NCBI RefSeq assembly: GCF_905220565.1
Contig: NC_059394.1
Location: forward strand, 4,905,501-4,969,500
Direction of reading: 5' to 3'
Length of the DNA stretch: 64,000 bases
Origin: Melitaea cinxia
Lineage: Eukaryota > Arthropoda > Insecta > Lepidoptera > Nymphalidae
The stretch's first letter is position 1, and each line of letters starts with the position of its first letter. Positions 36,541 through 49,021 of this stretch are shown piece after piece. A program made the position numbers and the translations under genes. The notes below the pieces were generated by a model that saw nothing but the letters and a program-made list of their open reading frames with translations, made no database searches and was not told where the DNA came from.

Positions 36541-37222
36541 TGTGTGTGACTTTGCATTAATATTATTACGAACCAAAATTAAAAGTTATATCTTATTTGA
36601 ATTGTAAAATGCATGTGCATTTTTTTATTATTATTAGCAACAACAAGTTACTTAAATCAATTTTTTTTTGGAGTTTACTCTTTAAGACTCAATTTTCATA
36701 TAAGACCCTATGATGTATGAATAAAATATGAGGAGTAAAATCTACTGAAGACCTCGTTACGTTTCCCGCAACGCCATCTATCGGAACTCAATAGGATTTC
36801 GATATACGACGACGTTTTCTAATAACTATTATAGTTATTTAATTCGTTTTTTTCTGCCGAGGAATTTCTAATTTTTTCAACTAGATTTGAACTAAGACAT
36901 TTTATTTTTATTGCTTTCTCTACACCCTAAAATCTGGGTTTCATCTGGCCCGCTTTTAAATATATGAACCAAACAGTACCCAGACGTGTTACATATAAGT
37001 ACAAATCCGGAAAAATCTGGACAAACAGTAACCCTACACCATTATAAATTAAAAAGGTTCAATTAACAAGTTCAAAGCCGTACAGAGCTGATTACATATT
37101 CTACTAGCGCTACACAGTACACGAGACAACAAACTAATAATTGCATATGTTATATGTTTGTATATAATGAAAATATATAATGTTTATCCCCTTTTTGTTA
37201 CTTTTAGAATTATATATTTAAA
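36541..37222. other. No gene seen
   Basis: AT-rich unique sequence. Confidence 0.45.
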
Positions 37223-37740
37223 CTAGCTGCTGCCCGCGACGTCGTCTGCGTGAACGCTATACAGCACCAAAAATCCTACGATTATACCTTTTAAAATAAC
37301 ATTCATTTACCCGTTTCTTCTTTACATTTCATATCTACAGAAAAATCTCATAGATGGCGCTGCTTTAAAATTGTCTTGTCTACTTATATTCATTTAATTA
37401 TGTTTATCGCCTTTGTTACTTATATTGCGTAATTTTTATAGTGTGAAGCTAGCTTATATAGCATGGTTATTAACATAATAACAACAACATTCAAATATGC
37501 GTCGTTAGATTACACGTTGTTACAGAATGCGTTGAGGAAGTAATGGTTCACTACTCGTTCCCCGTAGGTGATAGCGTGATATTATGAAGCCTATATGTTG
37601 ACCCGACTTCTTAATAATATTCGTGCCAAATTTGAAGTAAATCCCTGGGGTACTTCTTGAGTTTATCCCGGACATACATACAGACAAACAGACAAAAATT
37701 CTAAAAACTATATTTTTGGCTTCGGTATCGATAGTAGATC
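37223..37740 (-). mobile_element. Probable Helitron-related element, reverse orientation
   Basis: Starts CTAGCTGCTGCCCGCGACGT, the reverse complement of a Helitron 3' end. Inner blocks such as CCAAATTTGAAGTAAATCCC and CGGACATACATACAGACAAA are typical of lepidopteran interspersed repeats. The far end is uncertain. Confidence 0.55.
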
Positions 37741-37967
37741 ACACTCCAAGTATTCTTTAAAAAATATATTCAATGTACAGTTTTGACTTTCCTACCTTTT
37801 TATTATATGTGTATACCTTTGCCATCAACTATATATGTAATTTTCTGTATATTCTGTTCTTAAGTGCAATAAAGTATATATATGTATAGATTTAAAAGCT
37901 TCTTCAAAAGCCATATTAAATAACGTTGTGTCCATTACATTTATTTTGTAAGCATATCTACTTGTTT

Positions 37968-38115
37968 GCTAGGTGTGTCCCGTCACCCGCGTGAAATCAC
38001 GGGAGAGACGTTTTTATGTTGGAAAAATAGCCTATAGCCTTCCTTGGTAAATGAGCTATCCAACATAAAAATAATTTTTCAAATCGAACCAGTAGTTCCT
38101 GAGATTAGCGCGTTT
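37968..38115 (-). mobile_element. Helitron fragment, reverse orientation
   Basis: GCTAGGTGTGTCCCGTCACC ... AGCCTTCCTTGGTAAATGAG ... CCTGAGATTAGCGCGTT matches, reversed, inner blocks of the Helitron at 7899. Confidence 0.65.
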
Positions 38116-38308
38116 TAAAAACTTTACAAGACTATAGTTTCCTAATCCTATTTCTTTTAAATTTCTAGTTTATTTTAAATTTTATGCAACTAAAATTATA
38201 AGCAACTCTTCATATTAGACTAAAATTTGTATATTTTGTAAAACGTAATGTAACGTAACAAAGAATGATACGAGTATCTCAAAAAAACCTTATAATTTCT
38301 TAATGTTT

Positions 38309-38478
38309 GAAGGAAAACATCTTTACGCACGCTTGACTTAGGGAGTAAGCTGGTGAACACATGACAAGAGGGTTACGAAAAGTGTGATCGGGCGAGGCAA
38401 ACGGAAGATGAAAGGGAGATATAAGTTAGATGGAGCTAAAGAAGTTTTACTTCAGTCGTGTGGTCTAAAGCACACTCG
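38309..38478 (+). mobile_element. Repeat family E copy
   Basis: Left end GAAGGAAAACATCTTT (two changes), right end AAAGAAGTTTTACTTC at 38438-38453, then CAGTCGTGTGG and GCACACTCG. Confidence 0.75.
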
Positions 38479-38879
38479 TTTTGTGTTTGAATGAATTAGA
38501 TTTCTATACACGACACTTTGTATTAATAATATCCCTTCATAAATAAATGGTAAACAGTCATTAACACAGTAACCGTTTGACCGCAAAGAATTTTTCCTAA
38601 GAAACAGACTTGCTGTGATTAGTCAAAACTATTCCATAATTTGATGCCCGTCATTCGAATTTGTTTAAGTGAATATTATAATAACTATTAAACAAAAACA
38701 AAGTGTTTCGTTCTGAAACCAAAAATACACAAATACTGTCTCAGTTATTAAAAAATAAATTAAAACATTAAGTTTCGATGTTATAACGAATATGCGACAT
38801 GACAAATTAAAACATTAGGATCTCAATGCAAACGACAAATGTAATATTTAAAACCAACACTAGTGTTTGTATACACACA

Positions 38880-39060
38880 TTTGCGGTTTCCTTATCAGTG
38901 TAACACGGCGAGCGGTGCATGTATGCGTGGATGACGTCATGTACAATTGTCATCGACTCATCGCTGCCTTGGCTAACGAACAACACTCGGTCAGTCGTTC
39001 ATTTCTGCGTAAAACAAATGGTCTATAATTCCGTCAATTGTAATTAATAGAATTTACAGC
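38880..39060 (+). promoter_or_regulatory. Candidate core promoter (CRE, Inr, DPE-like)
   Basis: CRE TGACGTCA at 38932-38939, arthropod initiator TCAGTC at 38991-38996 (A+1 = 38993) and GGTCT at 39020-39024, which is position +28 and matches four of five bases of the DPE RGWYV. The DNA is unique and GC-richer than its flanks. It is about 10 kb upstream of the Mef2 leader acceptor, on the same strand. It is a candidate start for Mef2 or for a non-coding RNA. Confidence 0.4.
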
Positions 39061-39419
39061 GAGATTATTAGAAGGATATCTCAATTTAAATTATTATGTA
39101 CAAATCATTTTATATGTCACACTTTCTGCACAGTTGCAAGAGTTCAATGCAGACACTTCAAGCAATACGCATAAATTATATCACAAAATTGTACCAAATC
39201 ACATCGAAAATCTAACAACTTTCGCTTTCACTGAACTTGACATAGGTCAAACAGCTGTGTGTGGCACTCAAAAGCCAAACAAACCGAGAGTACCGCTGAT
39301 GTTACATCCACGGTCCACCTGTCACACGATCGTAAACCTTGTTGTAGACGGCTCACGGCAAAACAGTGTTTTTTTTTTTTTGTTTTCACGTATCAAATGA
39401 AAATAATTGCTTTATACTT

Positions 39420-39610
39420 TTACCTTCCGCAAGATCGTTCCAAGGACATCCTTCTTTCGGGTCTCAGGCCTCTTTTTCATTGGGAAGTGACACGCTTGGC
39501 CGCAAGACCTTGTGCCTCCCCCTACCCCTCGTCCCTTGGACTGACGTCACTCGCGCCATCTTGCTTCAGTGACGTGTTGCCAAGCAACTCAACACGCGCT
39601 ACGTAGAGAA
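39420..39610. promoter_or_regulatory. GC-rich regulatory-type island with CRE and X-box-like palindrome
   Basis: TGACGTCA (39542-39549), GCCATCTTG (Pho/YY1 type, about 39555) and GTTGCCAAGCAAC (39576-39588), a near match to the RFX X-box. The three overlapping frames of 68-115 codons here do not look like protein. Confidence 0.4.
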
Positions 39611-41699
39611 AGAATGACACAAATCAATATATATATGTACACAATTATATACTGTATAATATACATTTTTTTTTAACTTATACCTATCTTTAACGAGGTT
39701 TCAATGTTATGCCTATTGAATTGATAACATTTTAGTCTACGTCACGTTAGTCGATTATATAATATTTTTCGTTTAGTAGACACGTGTTAATTGTCTACTT
39801 AATTTTCAACTAAATAGACTAGATACGCGATTTAAGTAAATATTTTTCTTATAAGTGTGAACGAGACAAAATATCGGTCGATAATGAGATGGTCACGTTT
39901 ACTTTGTGATTCTTAACAATTATGTGCTTATCTTATTTATTATGGTTACTACTTAATCTATTTATTTAAAAAAAATTCTGAGCATTAAGATGTTGGTGTA
40001 TAATATTAAAGGAATATTCAAAAAATAACTTTCATCTCGATTTACGCATACCAATAACATACAAATGCTTAATTTATTTATTTTTTCTATTTCGATTTTT
40101 TTTTTGAACAAGAAAATAAATTAAGTCATCCATTCATCATTCATTAATTTCCTTACGTGGGTTGTATATTGAAAACGATGGGTAGGTACGGGTTAGGTAT
40201 ATTAAATCTTGTCTTGATTTTACAAATCAGATGTTAAAATTATTTATATATAATTATATAGGGCTGCCTTTACAAATGTAATTGTATAATTATATTTATT
40301 ACGAATATTAATTAAGTATAGTAGTAATATTTAAATATAAAGTAATTTTTGAAGGTACTAAAATTATCATAACAGAAAATTACCTTCATTTACACCCTGT
40401 TATAGGTGATTTCATGGTTAATTAAGTTGCACCAAAGTCATTACTTTCACTAGAGATTGGAACATATTGTTGTTGTTTTTTTTGGTAAATAATATATACA
40501 ACAATATCAAGGTTCGAAAAAATTTTACTTTTATTGAAATTGTATAAATGTCTGACATTCGATATTTAAGCTGTGACTTTTGACGTGGTTTTGTTTAGTA
40601 AATTTTTAATTGACAAAATATTTAATACAGTTACATACTGTGTAACATTCACGTAACCATTTGTGCTATATTGATACTAGTGAAAGCAATAAGTCCTAAT
40701 TAATATTAACAATAATGTTGTCCTTTATTTTAATACTTTATGTGCATTTCCGTGTATTAAACAACACATTCAAGTCATAGACTATATTATAGTCTTGCCT
40801 GGATGCATATCTTTAGGTAAGTTTCTGTAAAAAATATAAATAAATATAAAAACTTATACACATAGTCATCCGTTCATAAGGTAGACAGGCTTATATATTT
40901 GATAATAATTATATATATAAATAATACCATTATAAATGTATACTAAACCCAGACTCGGGCGGAGTTCTGCAAAATAAAGCATGTTGTTGTTGAGCCTCCC
41001 AGTGAAATATGTATAGATATGTGTAGAACCTAATTTTTTATAAGGATTTGATTCTAAATGTCACAGTTATGATAATGACATTCTGATTATAGGCACAAAC
41101 TCATAAAGGCAATGTAATATTCACGCAAGAAAAGTCGCTATGACACAAGTAAAAGCTTTTGCAATTCAACCTGTTATTTAGTAAGTATTATTTATTACAT
41201 TTTTGCCTGCCTCCACACTTCATTCAAGTCGATTGTCGTAATTCAATTTTCAACTGTTATCACATATTACGGTTAGTAATTTTACAAATTATCAGCTTAT
41301 TGAATACGATATTCTGATATCTTTCTAATTTAAGGATAATTTGTTGAATAGTCTATGAAGCATCTATAACAATGGAACGTGATTGGTGCTATTTTTGAAA
41401 AATATTGTTTTTTTTATAATAAAATTGGAAACAAAATTATTAAAATGTAAATGATCGTATGTTTTAATAATGACATGACGAATTAAAGTGTTATTTTATT
41501 ATGTTAATCACCACATATAAAGGCTTATTATTCTACTTAGCCGATGATTTTGATGGCCTGGGGTTTTCGCTTTAATTCAACACTTTTGATTAAAATTAAG
41601 ATCAATTACGAGACGTAGACCATAATATATACAATATACGTTATAAATAGTAAAAGAACTCACAATATTTAATTACTAAATTTCAAATTAATTCCAGCG
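39611..41699. other. No gene seen
   Basis: AT-rich unique DNA, no recognised repeat. Confidence 0.45.
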
Positions 41700-41744
41700 A
41701 ATTTTCGCATAGAGTTTGTCTTATTAGATTTCCCTTTCAATTTC

Positions 41745-41825
41745 CCCTTACGTTGGGATGTGCGCGTGGGCGGAGGGAGACGAGGGAGGTCGTTACACGT
41801 GCAATCTCGGTTTACAAATGCACTA
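41745..41825. promoter_or_regulatory. GC-rich island with EGR/Stripe site
   Basis: GCGTGGGCG at 41764-41772 is the exact EGR/Zif268 consensus, bound in flies by Stripe. ACACGTGC (E-box CACGTG) follows at about 41795. Non-repetitive, 7.3 kb upstream of the Mef2 exon. Confidence 0.4.
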
Positions 41826-42407
41826 TAACATTTCCCTATTCGCAATGGAAAATCTGAAACTCTAGTCTGTATAAAATATTGTTCTTTGTTTAATCAAAAA
41901 CAGTTTTAATTTCAGTGATAACTTTATAACATTTAATTACATCTTTCGTTTTGCTAAACGAACTTACAATACAAATTTTCATGTTATATATATAATCAAG
42001 TGTATCTCAGTGGAACGCAATATTAAAACATTGAATTATAAATGAAAAATATAAAATTTTCTTTGTCTCAATTTTTCATTTCACAGCCTTGAAGTAAACA
42101 CGCTACAAAGGAAGTTATTTATTAAACACAATGTTGAAATACAAAATAAAAATACGTTGAGTATAACAGTAATGAGTTTGAATCCGATACGAAAACCATC
42201 AAACAATGAACAAAGCTAGCTAATCTAAAACATAATTATGACTAATGGATTACTCTATACGTACTAACCATACAAGATATTATCTGTTACACTTACAAAT
42301 GTAATCGAATTTCAATTTGTTCAGTACTCCGTAATCCTGGACATTAACATTATATATATTATAACGAGTTATATTTCAAACGAATACAGTTGAAAATGGC
42401 ATGTACT

Positions 42408-42495
42408 TTATGTACGCGTGGGCACTTTTCCCCTACCTCCCTGCAAGGTCACGCGGCTAGCGGAGAGCGGGGTAAACAGGTGTTCATGAAAGGTG
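42408..42495. promoter_or_regulatory. Dense cluster of transcription factor motifs
   Basis: Within 80 bases: GCGTGGGCA (EGR-like, 8 of 9), CAAGGTCA (ERR/FTZ-F1-like), GTAAACA (forkhead) and CAGGTG (E-box). GC-rich and unique. Confidence 0.4.
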
Positions 42496-43931
42496 AAGAA
42501 ATGATGCGGCAGTATTTGTTTGCTGTGAAGTATCTAGGTTTTCAAGAGTGAGAGTTTAAATAAGATATGATAGGATTATTGATGTTTGTTGTATAATCTT
42601 AATAAATATTAGAATGAAGGTTCGCATATATATGAATTGTTTTATGTTATCATTTACGCTAAGTGAGAAATTTATATTTTATAAACGTAATAAATTAATG
42701 TTTATACGGAAATATAATATTTATTAGGAAGGACTAGAGATTATTATAATTAATAGAAACAAGTTAGAATTAATGAAGTTTGAATAATAAAATATTTGTG
42801 TACTGATGATAATCAAATATTAAATCAAATATATGTCAAACATACATGTTTTGCCTATGCGTCTGCTTTGAATATCTCTTTTATTGTTTTTATTTTTATT
42901 TTATTTTTTTTACTAAACCCCCGATATGTGATATATGGTCGGAGACTGTTTTTACTTTATACTCTTTTATTCCACTTCTATCAATTATGCCTCTCGTACT
43001 ATCATGCCTCATACTATTTTCTTTCTCGCATTCGTCATCTTTCATACTCAGGGTGGGTTCCCAAACTACTTACTTCCTGAGCTACTCTATCCTTCTTATA
43101 TTTATATCTTTATTAAAACAGGGTAAACCAGCAATAGAACAAATCTATTGCTGGTTAATTTTCTGTTTTTACAATTTGTGGGCTTAACTATTTCTTTATT
43201 GTTTTATGTAGTTTCCTTGAGATATTTCACTATCTCATGAAAAGCTACTTTTATACAATCGTTGTGCGTATCTCTTTTGTTGTATCTTCGTATATATTAG
43301 TAGGTATTCATATTTTAGTTAATAAATTTTCTTCTTAAAAAATCGATCTAAGTGATTTTTTAAATCGGGCTAAAAATTTCTGAAACTAGAACATATAAGT
43401 AAGCAAATTCTTCAGTCCTATACTATGTATAGGTTGACCATGCCGAAAGCCAATCAAGTGACCTGTCTCAACCAGGCGTGGGTTTTTACATTCCAGTTTT
43501 ATAGAACGAGAGTGCTATACTTGACTGCCTAGCGATGTATTCCAGGTTCGATTTTGACAATTAAAAAAAAAACTGTACTGTGTAAACTGTGGTTAATTAT
43601 TATTTTATTAATTTGAACGCTTATTAACATTAATTTCAATTATACACACAGTAAAACCGCAACAGGTTCAATTATGTATATAAAGAATATATAGAAATAT
43701 GTTTTTAGAGGGTATATTAAAATTTATTCTGAAGTCAAATCTCTAATTATCTTTTTTTATTTTTATATGTCTGGCTGTAATCTCGGCACGGCGTCAAAAC
43801 TCCTGGATAGTTAGTCAAAATATCTAATCTCGAATAAGTCATGATAATGTGTGTAAACATTGTGAATTAAGACCTTACAAAACTACACCATATATTTACT
43901 ACCAATTAAAATAATTTACACACATCGTAAA
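42496..43931. other. No supported gene; a small hairpin at 43115-43169
   Basis: Overlapping + frames at 42796-43187 come from pyrimidine-rich DNA and read as Phe/Ser/Leu/Ile runs; not supported. The hairpin is listed separately. Confidence 0.45.
43115..43169. other. Stem-loop of pre-miRNA size
   Basis: AACCAGCAATAGA (43126-43138) pairs perfectly with 43144-43156 over a 5-base loop. After internal bulges, AAAACAG (43115-43121) pairs with CTGTTTT (43163-43169). Could be a small RNA precursor or a tiny inverted-repeat element. Confidence 0.3.
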
Positions 43932-43933
43932 AT

Positions 43934-44263
43934 CATCATCATCATCTTCCTGCCCTTATCCCACTTATGTAGGGTCGGCACAACATGATACTCTAATTCC
44001 CAAGCTCATGTTGTAATGTGATTTGGCTTGTATATTTTACGACCGGCCGCCTGCCTGACATCAACCCTCCTTGGGAAATTTGAGGTAAGAAGAAGGATAG
44101 GTGAGGAGGATTTATGTGAGAGAAGGATCTGGGGTTACGGATACCAGTGCCACGGATCACGGGGAGGGGTGTGTGACACTAGCAGCTAGAGTAGTCCGGG
44201 GTCGCGTACCCGTAGCGGTTCCAACCAGTTATCGGATAGATATCTAGTGGCCCCACCCTCTGG
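43934..44263 (-). mobile_element. Retroposon family G with 12-bp target duplication
   Basis: On the minus strand it ends in a (GAT)n tail (seen as ATCATCATCATC at 43934). ACATCGTAAAAT flanks it exactly at 43922-43933 and 44264-44275. Contains CTTATCCCACTTATGTAGGG and TCGCGTACCCGTAGCGGTTC. Looks like a LINE 3' end or dependent element; no frame. Confidence 0.85.
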
Positions 44264-44798
44264 ACATCGTAAAATAATATTATCAAAACAAAAAAATAAA
44301 ATAAACATATAAAGGTAGCAAATTATATTAATAATTAACTACTGTCTTAAAACTTCATTTGCATAATGTAAATAATTAAATGGAAATAATTAAGTTTAGA
44401 TTTTTTTTTCAAAGATGCTATTTGTTCGAAAAATTGTTCGATATCTATGAGAGTTGTATTTTGAGTTGTATTTTATATCAACACACCCCACATATTAACG
44501 TAAGTTTACTTTTGTGTAACTAATAGAATAATATAAAAAATTGTATAATTCCTATGCTAAAAAGACAACCTTTGATATTCAATTATTATGACTTGTTAAT
44601 TTTAGGGTCATATTCTGTAATATTTCCCGGAAAATTGTTGTTTTCAGCTATAATTACGTTAGTAGGTGGCGTACCTGTCGCGTTCATCCGCTTGCATTTT
44701 TATGCTTATTAGATTCTGTTTACGTTTCGTTTATTATGCTTCGACGACTAACTTATTTTATTATAACCTTTAAATTTCTTCTTTAAGAATTAACTTTA
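44264..44798. other. No gene seen
   Basis: AT-rich unique sequence. Confidence 0.5.
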
Positions 44799-45297
44799 TT
44801 AACCGACTTCCAAAAAAGGAGGATGTTCTCAATTGATTACTTTTTTTTAACGTTACCTCAGAACTTTTAATTGGGTGGGCCGATTTCGATGATTTTTCTT
44901 AATCGAAAGGTCGAGCGTGTCATGTGGTCGCATTTAAATTGAATCGAGATTTCATTACATAATGTAAATAAGGATCATAATATCATAATATTGATACTTT
45001 TTGAGTTATATCTAATAATACATATTCGCTTGACTTTTTTTTCGTCGACCTACGTTGTATTTATACCGCATAACTTTTCACTGGGTGAACCGATATTGAT
45101 GACTTGTTTTAATCGAAAGCTGATGTTTCTCATGTGGTCCTATTAAATTGATCGACATCTGATGACTACTTTTTGAGTAATCTTTGATAGGGTGTGATTA
45201 CTTGACTATGTTTTCATGTACCTGCATTGTATTACTTGTAGATGTAATTGATGTCGGTTTTATTTAATTAATTTTTCGTTTGCGAGCAAACACAATT
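44799..45297 (+). repeat. Repeat family F copy
   Basis: From TTAACCGACTTCCAAAAAAG to TTTGCGAGCAAACACAATTT; both terminal blocks and the middle GTCGACCTACGTTGTAT blocks are present. Confidence 0.8.
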
Positions 45298-48200
45298 TTC
45301 TTTAAGATTTTCGTTTCTGTTTGACTTGATGTTTGATAAAAAAATCTCGTTAGAAGTTAAAAACGATCGTGGATTTTTATTTTCATAAATAATAACAACG
45401 TCTCAAATGAATTACGAGATAAAAGTGTTTTCGACTACTGCGATAGGGAGGCTAGATGTCGAAGGTCATGTCAAGTAAGCGAATTCAATTAATTAATTAT
45501 GCGGTTGTTTTTGTATAGAAATAAAGTTGTTGATTCTATTGTTCGCCAAATTTAAAAACATAATTTTTAATAAATTTATAATTATATTCTAATTTTTTTA
45601 AATACACTTTATTTTATTAATATTTTAATTATACCTATAGATTTATGTACTACATATTCTGATAGGTATGGGATATGAGATGACACTTTTAATTTTGTAA
45701 GTCTATTTTTAACAGGTTCCATAAACTGACCTGTCTCGATCTGAATTTAATAAAATGATTTCTATAGACACGACACGTGCAAAAACAAAACACTGGAAAT
45801 AATTGAACGCCTGCGCTGGAATATTTTACAATCATATTTTTACTATGAATATATTTACAATTTTTTTTGTTTACCTGCCTATATATTTTGTGTTTATTTA
45901 ATGAGATATTCTTATTGGAAATGTTTTATAGAATATATCACAATAGTTTACATACATATAATAACAGTAATAGTATGTTATTTGGAAAATGTAAGTATAT
46001 ATAATTATAAAAACAGTTAAATTATACATTACAACAAAAACTTACTTTATAAAATTTACGATTTATCAACATTACCATTGAACAATATTTGTGTTGTGTT
46101 TGAATTTAATATTTGTTAAATTAATATATTTATGTACTGAAGTAAATACAGATAACTATATTATTCTAGACTACACGTAGCGTTAGGTAACTTATCGAAT
46201 GCCCTAGTCCTTGACGCGTACTTGTGTAATACCTATATAATGGCGTTACAATATTAGATTAAGCGTCAACGGACTAAGTTTTATTATATTGTTTTGTATA
46301 GCAACTGCATAATACTATTAAAGATAAATGTTATACATAATGTGAAATTAATGGATGCTTCAGGAGTCCCATACACAATTCTATTTAAATTCATACGTGC
46401 TTTATAAATCAACCCATAATTACAAGCCATAGCGTATTTAGTTTGTTTAATAGTCAAAATTATTATTAATCTTAAGAGACGTTTGATAACAGTAATTAAG
46501 ATACTGACGAATAATTCCAATTTATTCAAACGTTAATTTTGAGTTACACAAAGGTTTTAATTTCTTTGTAACATCGTATATTATATAACTTTTGAGTACA
46601 TAAAGTGAGCAGTAGTATTCGTTTCGTTTACAAGTTATTGAAAATAAAACTGGAGGTGTTTGTATAGTAATTACATAACTTTCCTAAATAAATATTATTA
46701 TAAAATATTAAAATATACTTTCAAAATAGAATCGTTTATACGTAACATCGTATAGCGTGTTTATTTTTGTACCTTACAAAAACTACAAACAAATTAAAAT
46801 CAATACAAATCTTATAGCAATACTTATATATATATAGACAGGTATATCCTCGTCGTACGTCACAGTATTCTGAAAGTGTAGGCGTCTTAACACCCACGCT
46901 CTAGCGTCGCGTGAAACGAAAAAAATACATCTTAAACCTTAACGGTATATCAATTTCATCTGTCAGGAACGTTTGTACTTAATTACATTGATTCCGTCTA
47001 ATGTATTTAATTTTCTTAATTATGTTTTTTTTTTTTTTTTAATTTAGATATAATAAATAAAATGAAAACATTTTACAATTTTTTAAGAATGTTTTGTCTA
47101 ATCCATGACAGTACAGTTACAAATGTACAAGAATACAGTACAAGAATAGTTTGTTTTATTGATGCGACCTCCGGAATCTATAAAAACTAAAATTAAATTT
47201 TAAAAATTAAAAAAAAATATGGTTTTGTAAAATGACGATTCGAATGTGCTTTTAAAGCCTATTTGAGTAAAGATGTTTTTTATTTTCATATAAAGTTGGT
47301 GTATTTAACAATGGTTAACTATAACAAAAAAACAACGAAATAATTAGGTTGTTATACGGTATAACTTTTTTTTTTTTTAATTAGGTTGTTATACGGTATA
47401 ACTTGAATAGCAGTTACAATAAAAACCGCTTAGTATTCAGATAAAAAGTGATTTACAATGTAACTTTAAGGTATTACTTAAAATATTAAACGAATAATTT
47501 GTCGATACTTCCCTGTGAACCTTTGTATCAATGTATGTATACAAGTTGCATTTTTCGCAATGTCACTGTACCACTATAGAACTCTTATCTTAAAAGAAAA
47601 TGTAATAAGTTAAAAGCAAAAAGGCAAGGACATGTTTCCAACTTTCCGCTTGTAAGGGCAAAAATTACCAATTTCACTCTTCACGGTACAAGTAAGTGTA
47701 TCGAGCTAAATTAAATTGCTTCACAACAACGAGAACGTAAAAGGATTAACGTATTGAATTAAAATTATAAATAATTCAACATTATTATAATTTTCTACTT
47801 TCTCACTCTAGGAACAGTCATAAAAATAATTTTTACATCGTAAATTAAAATAAAAGAACGTATCTAAAATCAAGCTACGTGGCATTTAACTAAGATTTAC
47901 CGTCAGTCATATAAAGCATTTGATAATGCCTGATTAAACGCAAATGCCACGTAACAAGCCACCTATAAACACAGTGACCTGACACCCTCTCCCCTACTCA
48001 CCCTTACTCACACACTGACGGGTATACCTTTACGTGTTCAACTAGGTGCAAACATACAGCGTCATGCGTGACCGCCACTCACACATGCGAATGTCGTGGA
48101 AACTGGGCAATATGATTCGGAACAACAGGAGGAAAATGTAAAATGCAACACAAATAAAAATCATGTGTGCTATACGTTTCTACGAAGATGTTATGTTTGT

Positions 48201-48482
48201 GTGCATGCCTTGGTAACAGAGCTTTATTTTTGTTTTTATAGATAAAACGTTTCAACGTATTTCACGTTTTATTTTTTGTATTCCAAACAAATTGTTACGT
48301 TATGTAGCGTAATTTAGCCCACTTCTTATCAGAAATCGCTTGTCGATTAGAAAAAATCGAGGTCATAGGGGCTGTAGGGGTCATTATGCAAAAGTATCAC
48401 CTATCGCTTAGTGTACTACAGATAGGTGGGTGCTGAGAGTCCCTGTCTATACAATATAGTAATACTGTAATTAATAAGGTAA
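45298..48482. other. No gene; unique AT-rich DNA with a duplicated palindrome
   Basis: Holds the duplicated palindrome at 47342-47404. GC-richer patches without frames lie at 46850-46915 and 47950-48120. The minus frame 46284-46529 is not supported. Confidence 0.45.
47342..47404. repeat. 26-bp direct repeat, each with a 7-1-7 palindrome
   Basis: AATTAGGTTGTTATACGGTATAACTT occurs at 47342-47367 and 47379-47404 around a T run. Each unit contains GTTATAC-G-GTATAAC, a perfect palindrome with one central base. Confidence 0.85.
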
Positions 48483-48690
48483 TCTTATATATAAAATTCT
48501 CGTGTCACAATGTTAGTTACCATAATCCTCCGAAACGACTAGACCGATTTTTATGAAATATTGTGTACATATCGGGTAGGTCTGAGAATCGGCTAACATC
48601 TATTTTTCATACTCCTAACTTATGGGCGGGGGGGGGGGTTAGGGGGGTTAATAACATATATGGCAAAACAACGTTTGCAGGGTCAGCTAG
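48483..48690 (+). mobile_element. Non-autonomous Helitron with G-rich core
   Basis: Starts TCTTATATATAAAATTCTCG, ends GCAGGGTCAGCTAG, between A and T; sister of 31567. A G-rich run at 48624-48647 could form a G-quadruplex. The + frame at 48563-48844 crosses the element and is not a gene. Confidence 0.85.
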
Positions 48691-49021
48691 TTTGATTATA
48701 AAATTATCTCATATTATACATACTAGTATATACGATGCGCACAATCTACTTATCAAGTATTCACAAAACCAATCCCGATTAAATTATAAGGGTTACCCCT
48801 TGTTATATGAATTATTAGCCGTGCTGGATCTTTTTTTTAGATAAGTTTTTTTTTATAAAATTTTTACTAACATTAATATTTTCATAATCAATTTGTTCTT
48901 TTGCTATTTTATATTTCCCCGTTTAAAAGAGCTTAGTACTTGTTACTTAGAAAAATTTGATATACATAGTTATAGTTAAAAGTAAATCAAGGTAATAAAA
49001 CGCTTTATTCTTTGCCAACAG

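Noticed and set aside
39134..39606. Overlapping + frames of 68-115 codons
   Set aside because: A T run gives FFFFF in two frames, with no conserved pattern; better explained as regulatory DNA.
42796..43187. Three overlapping + frames of 63-113 codons
   Set aside because: Pyrimidine-rich DNA yields Phe/Ser/Leu/Ile-rich frames in all three phases; no start context or homologous motif.
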